This document shows positions 62,101-64,000 of a stretch of DNA of 64,000 nt, piece after piece; the stretch's first letter is position 1; each line of letters opens with the position of its first letter. Source of the DNA: Sphingobacterium hungaricum (GTDB lineage Bacteria > Bacteroidota > Bacteroidia > Sphingobacteriales > Sphingobacteriaceae); contig NZ_MU158697.1 in assembly GCF_015210005.1 (NCBI RefSeq), positions 638,178 to 702,177 of the forward strand, read 5' to 3'. The notes beneath the pieces are model-generated. The model saw only the letters and a list, made by a program, of their open reading frames with translations. It was not told where the DNA came from and made no database searches. The translations under genes were made by a program, and so were the position numbers.

Positions 62101-63306
62101 ATGTCTTTAAAAGACAAAAATATTGTAATCGGAATAAGCGGTAGCATTGCCGCTTATAAGATTGCTTCTTTGGTTAGGCTTTTGGTAAAAGCCGAAGCGA
62201 ATGTTCAGGTCATCATGACCGAAGAAGCCAAAGAATTTATTACTCCCTTAACTTTAGCCACGCTTTCTAAAAACCCTGTTTTATCATCTTATTATGATAA
62301 AAATTCTGGCGTTTGGAATAATCATGTGGAATTAGGACTTCAGGCAGATTTATTATTGATAGCTCCAGCTACCGCAAATACGATAGCTAAAATGGCCAAT
62401 GGTCTTTGTGACAACCTGTTATTAGCAACTTATCTCTCTGCAAAATGTCCTGTGTTTTTCGCTCCCGCAATGGATTTAGACATGTGGGTTCATCCCGCTA
62501 CGCAGAAAAATTGTGAATCCCTTTTAAACTACGGGAATAAGATCATCCAACCAGGATTTGGTGAATTAGCCAGCGGCCTTGTTGGCGAAGGACGATTGGC
62601 TGAACCAGAAGAAATTACCGCTGCATTAGAAAGCTTCTTCGAACAAGACTTGCCTTTGGCTGGCAAAAAAGCATTAGTGACAGCAGGCCCCACTTATGAA
62701 GCGATTGACCCCGTTCGATTTATCGGAAATCATTCGAGTGGAAAAATGGGATTTGCTATTGCCGAAGAACTTAAAAATCTAGGCGCTCATGTTACGCTTA
62801 TTTCAGGTCCGACACATTTGGCGGCTTCGAAAGGAATTGATGTAATCAAAGTTACATCAGCTGACGACATGCTGAATGCTTGCACCGATAAATTTAATGA
62901 ATCAGCTATTGTAGTGATGAGTGCCGCTGTTGCGGATTATACGCCAAAAACAATTGCTACGCAAAAAATTAAAAAAGCTGAACAAGAGTTTTCGATCGAA
63001 CTAAAAAAAACGGTTGATATATTGGCAACATTAGGTCAGAAAAAATCGAGTAAACAGACATTAGTTGGTTTTGCACTGGAAACGAATAATGAACTGGAAA
63101 ATGCCAAAGCCAAACTACTCAAGAAGAATTTAGACTTTATTGTCCTCAACTCATTACAAGACCAGGGAGCTGGCTTTGCCACCGACACAAACAAAGTAAC
63201 CATCCTGTCAAAAGGAGGCGATACAAACTACTTCGAATTGAAAAACAAGCAAGAGGTAGCCAAAGACATCTGTTCGCTCGTTGTAGAGCATCAAAAATCC
63301 GTATAA
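62101..63306 (+). CDS. coaBC: Bifunctional phosphopantothenoylcysteine decarboxylase / phosphopantothenate-cysteine ligase
   Basis: About 401 aa. The N-terminal CoaC flavodomain (1-180) has ISGSIAAYKI, the active-site His75 (WNNHVELG), PAMDLDMW at 122-129 and ELASGLVGEGRL at 155-166. The C-terminal CoaB ligase domain (about 190-400) shows AGPTYEAIDPVRFIGNHSSGKMG. Two sites differ from the Escherichia coli enzyme as I remember it: Asn125 is Asp, and Cys158 is Ser. It makes 4'-phosphopantetheine for coenzyme A. ATG 62101 is used over the adjacent TTG. Third gene of the bamD operon; a weak hairpin follows at 63329-63361. Confidence 0.93.
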   Translation: MSLKDKNIVIGISGSIAAYKIASLVRLLVKAEANVQVIMTEEAKEFITPLTLATLSKNPVLSSYYDKNSGVWNNHVELGLQADLLLIAPATANTIAKMANGLCDNLLLATYLSAKCPVFFAPAMDLDMWVHPATQKNCESLLNYGNKIIQPGFGELASGLVGEGRLAEPEEITAALESFFEQDLPLAGKKALVTAGPTYEAIDPVRFIGNHSSGKMGFAIAEELKNLGAHVTLISGPTHLAASKGIDVIKVTSADDMLNACTDKFNESAIVVMSAAVADYTPKTIATQKIKKAEQEFSIELKKTVDILATLGQKKSSKQTLVGFALETNNELENAKAKLLKKNLDFIVLNSLQDQGAGFATDTNKVTILSKGGDTNYFELKNKQEVAKDICSLVVEHQKSV

Positions 63307-63328
63307 AATCTGAAGAACAACAAATTCA

Positions 63329-63361
63329 TTAAACCAGTTAATCCAATTAACTGGGGTTTAA
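63329..63361 (+). terminator. Hairpin after coaBC
   Basis: CCAGTTAAT (63334-63342) pairs with ATTAACTGG (63346-63354). The stem is extended past a GG bulge by TTAAA/TTTAA, and CGATCTTTT follows. The U-run is weak, so termination may be partial. Confidence 0.5.
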
Positions 63362-63372
63362 CGATCTTTTAG

Positions 63373-63380
63373 TACCTTTG
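63373..63380 (+). promoter_or_regulatory. -7 box directly upstream of the START-like gene
   Basis: TACCTTTG is an exact TAnnTTTG match ending 3 nt before the ATG at 63384. The -33 region lacks TTG and is occupied by the hairpin after coaBC. Confidence 0.4.
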
Positions 63381-63383
63381 AAT

Positions 63384-63770
63384 ATGAAAGATTACAAGAA
63401 ATACAGCATTATCACCGCTCCTCCTGAAGATATTTATTTAGCGTTAACAACAGAAATCACAGCCCGTTTGTGGACAGGAGATGAGGTCGAGATTAATGCT
63501 ACCGAAGGCGGCGAGTTTTCCTTTTGGGATGGCGCTATCGTTGGTAAATTCTTAGAACTTGTTCCTTCAAGCAAAATTGTGCAACAATGGTATTTTGATG
63601 AAGACAGTCCGGCTTCGATCGTTACGATTAAATTGCATCCGCACAAAAAAGGAACCTCAATTGAAATTAATCAGACGAATATTCCAGAAGAAGCTTATGA
63701 CGACTTAGTTGATGGCTGGGAAAATATTTACTTAGCTTCATTAGTAGATTTTTACGAGGAGGAAGATTAA
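63384..63770 (+). CDS. START-like / AHSA1-type SRPBCC domain protein
   Basis: 128 aa, a single SRPBCC helix-grip domain. It begins YSIITAPPEDIYLALTTEITARLWTGDEVEI, has the central VGKFLELVPSSKIVQQWYF strand pair, and ends with the long C-terminal helix YDDLVDGWENIYLASLVDFYEEED (each read in part). AHSA1-like proteins bind hydrophobic ligands or act as chaperone cofactors; no ligand can be read here. ATG 63384 is chosen, as the in-frame TTG at 63378 is part of the -7 box. Confidence 0.88.
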   Translation: MKDYKKYSIITAPPEDIYLALTTEITARLWTGDEVEINATEGGEFSFWDGAIVGKFLELVPSSKIVQQWYFDEDSPASIVTIKLHPHKKGTSIEINQTNIPEEAYDDLVDGWENIYLASLVDFYEEED

Positions 63771-63965
63771 CATTTTCCTTCTTTACTAAACTTACTACCC
63801 CCACATACATTCGCTCTCCTCATTCTGTTCTCTTATTCAATTTTATAGAAGTTCCCATTACATAATTTACATACAAGTATGCAAATTACTTTCATAATTA
63901 CTTTATCAAAATAGGAAATAAAACAAGTCCATCTTTAAATGGAACGATAGGCTCTATAAAGTAAT

Positions 63966-63995
63966 CCTTGCTCCTTATTCTTTATTCCTTGCTCC
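63966..63995 (+). repeat. Two copies of CCTTGCTCC at the window edge
   Basis: CCTTGCTCC at 63966-63974 and 63987-63995, a 21-bp period in a T-rich non-coding stretch. It may be the start of a longer tandem array beyond the window. Confidence 0.4.
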
Positions 63996-64000
63996 CTCAA

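Overview
The window is a 64 kb piece of a Bacteroidota chromosome, most likely from the Sphingobacteriaceae; the genus cannot be fixed from sequence alone. Evidence: a low-GC, gene-dense layout; promoters of the phylum-specific form (TTG near -33 and TAnnTTTG near -7) with no obvious Shine-Dalgarno sequences; and gene families typical of the phylum (GldD, a DUF5686 protein with a carboxypeptidase-like domain, a TonB-dependent-type barrel with a CarboxypepD_reg domain, an OmpA with thrombospondin-3 repeats, a short NuoG, and the bamD-rpoZ-coaBC order). I see no insertion sequence, prophage, CRISPR array, tRNA or rRNA. Almost everything is core genome.

Layout. 1-345 is the 3' end of prfB, entered at the Q of its GGQ motif. 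0.5-7.1 kb holds a secreted TPR-like protein, dcd, a phosphopantetheinyl transferase, and a minus-strand DUF5686 / enoyl-CoA hydratase / AI-2E-permease cluster. 7.15-20.05 kb is a complete 14-gene respiratory Complex I operon (nuoA to nuoN, minus strand). 20.1-26.3 kb is a seven-gene minus-strand Ton operon: exbB, exbD, exbD, tonB, a two-helix membrane protein, an orphan PstS-like lipoprotein and a large periplasmic TPR protein. 26.6-27.9 kb has a SUI1-like factor and a lipid kinase. 28.0-29.4 kb is metK behind a SAM-II-type riboswitch. 29.5-35.4 kb has fabD, an M16 peptidase, and an outer-membrane barrel paired with a glycine-rich CBM9-like protein. 35.5-45.6 kb has rnhB, a YfhO membrane protein, a TPM-domain protein, a Ktr/Trk-type K+ channel pair, an AsmA-like protein and rsgA. 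45.7-53.2 kb (plus strand) has polA, a YwqK-like repeat protein, psd, a PhoR-like kinase, and a DUF47-Pit phosphate uptake pair behind Pho-box-like repeats. 53.4-59.6 kb has ompA, then TPR-aroE-gldD-MBL hydrolase-LolC/E permease. 59.6-63.8 kb has a carboxypeptidase-like-domain protein, a NifU-like protein, bamD-rpoZ-coaBC and a START-like protein.

How the parts connect. Complex I makes the proton gradient that the ExbBD-TonB motor transmits to outer-membrane barrels, such as the one at 31.7-34.6 kb. FabD, PSD, the lipid kinase and the phosphopantetheinyl transferase serve membrane and lipid synthesis, and CoaBC supplies the coenzyme A precursor. BamD and OmpA build and stabilise the outer membrane.

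The most notable signals are not new gene clusters but small-scale features. These are a SAM-II riboswitch with an extra inner hairpin upstream of metK; a recurring arrangement in which the -7 promoter box sits 3-6 nt before the start codon, predicting leaderless mRNAs; a CoaBC in which two conserved catalytic-site residues appear changed (Asp at 125, Ser at 158); Pho-box-like repeats; a 21-bp repeat pair around the nifU-like gene; and several hairpins that abut or overlap coding sequence.
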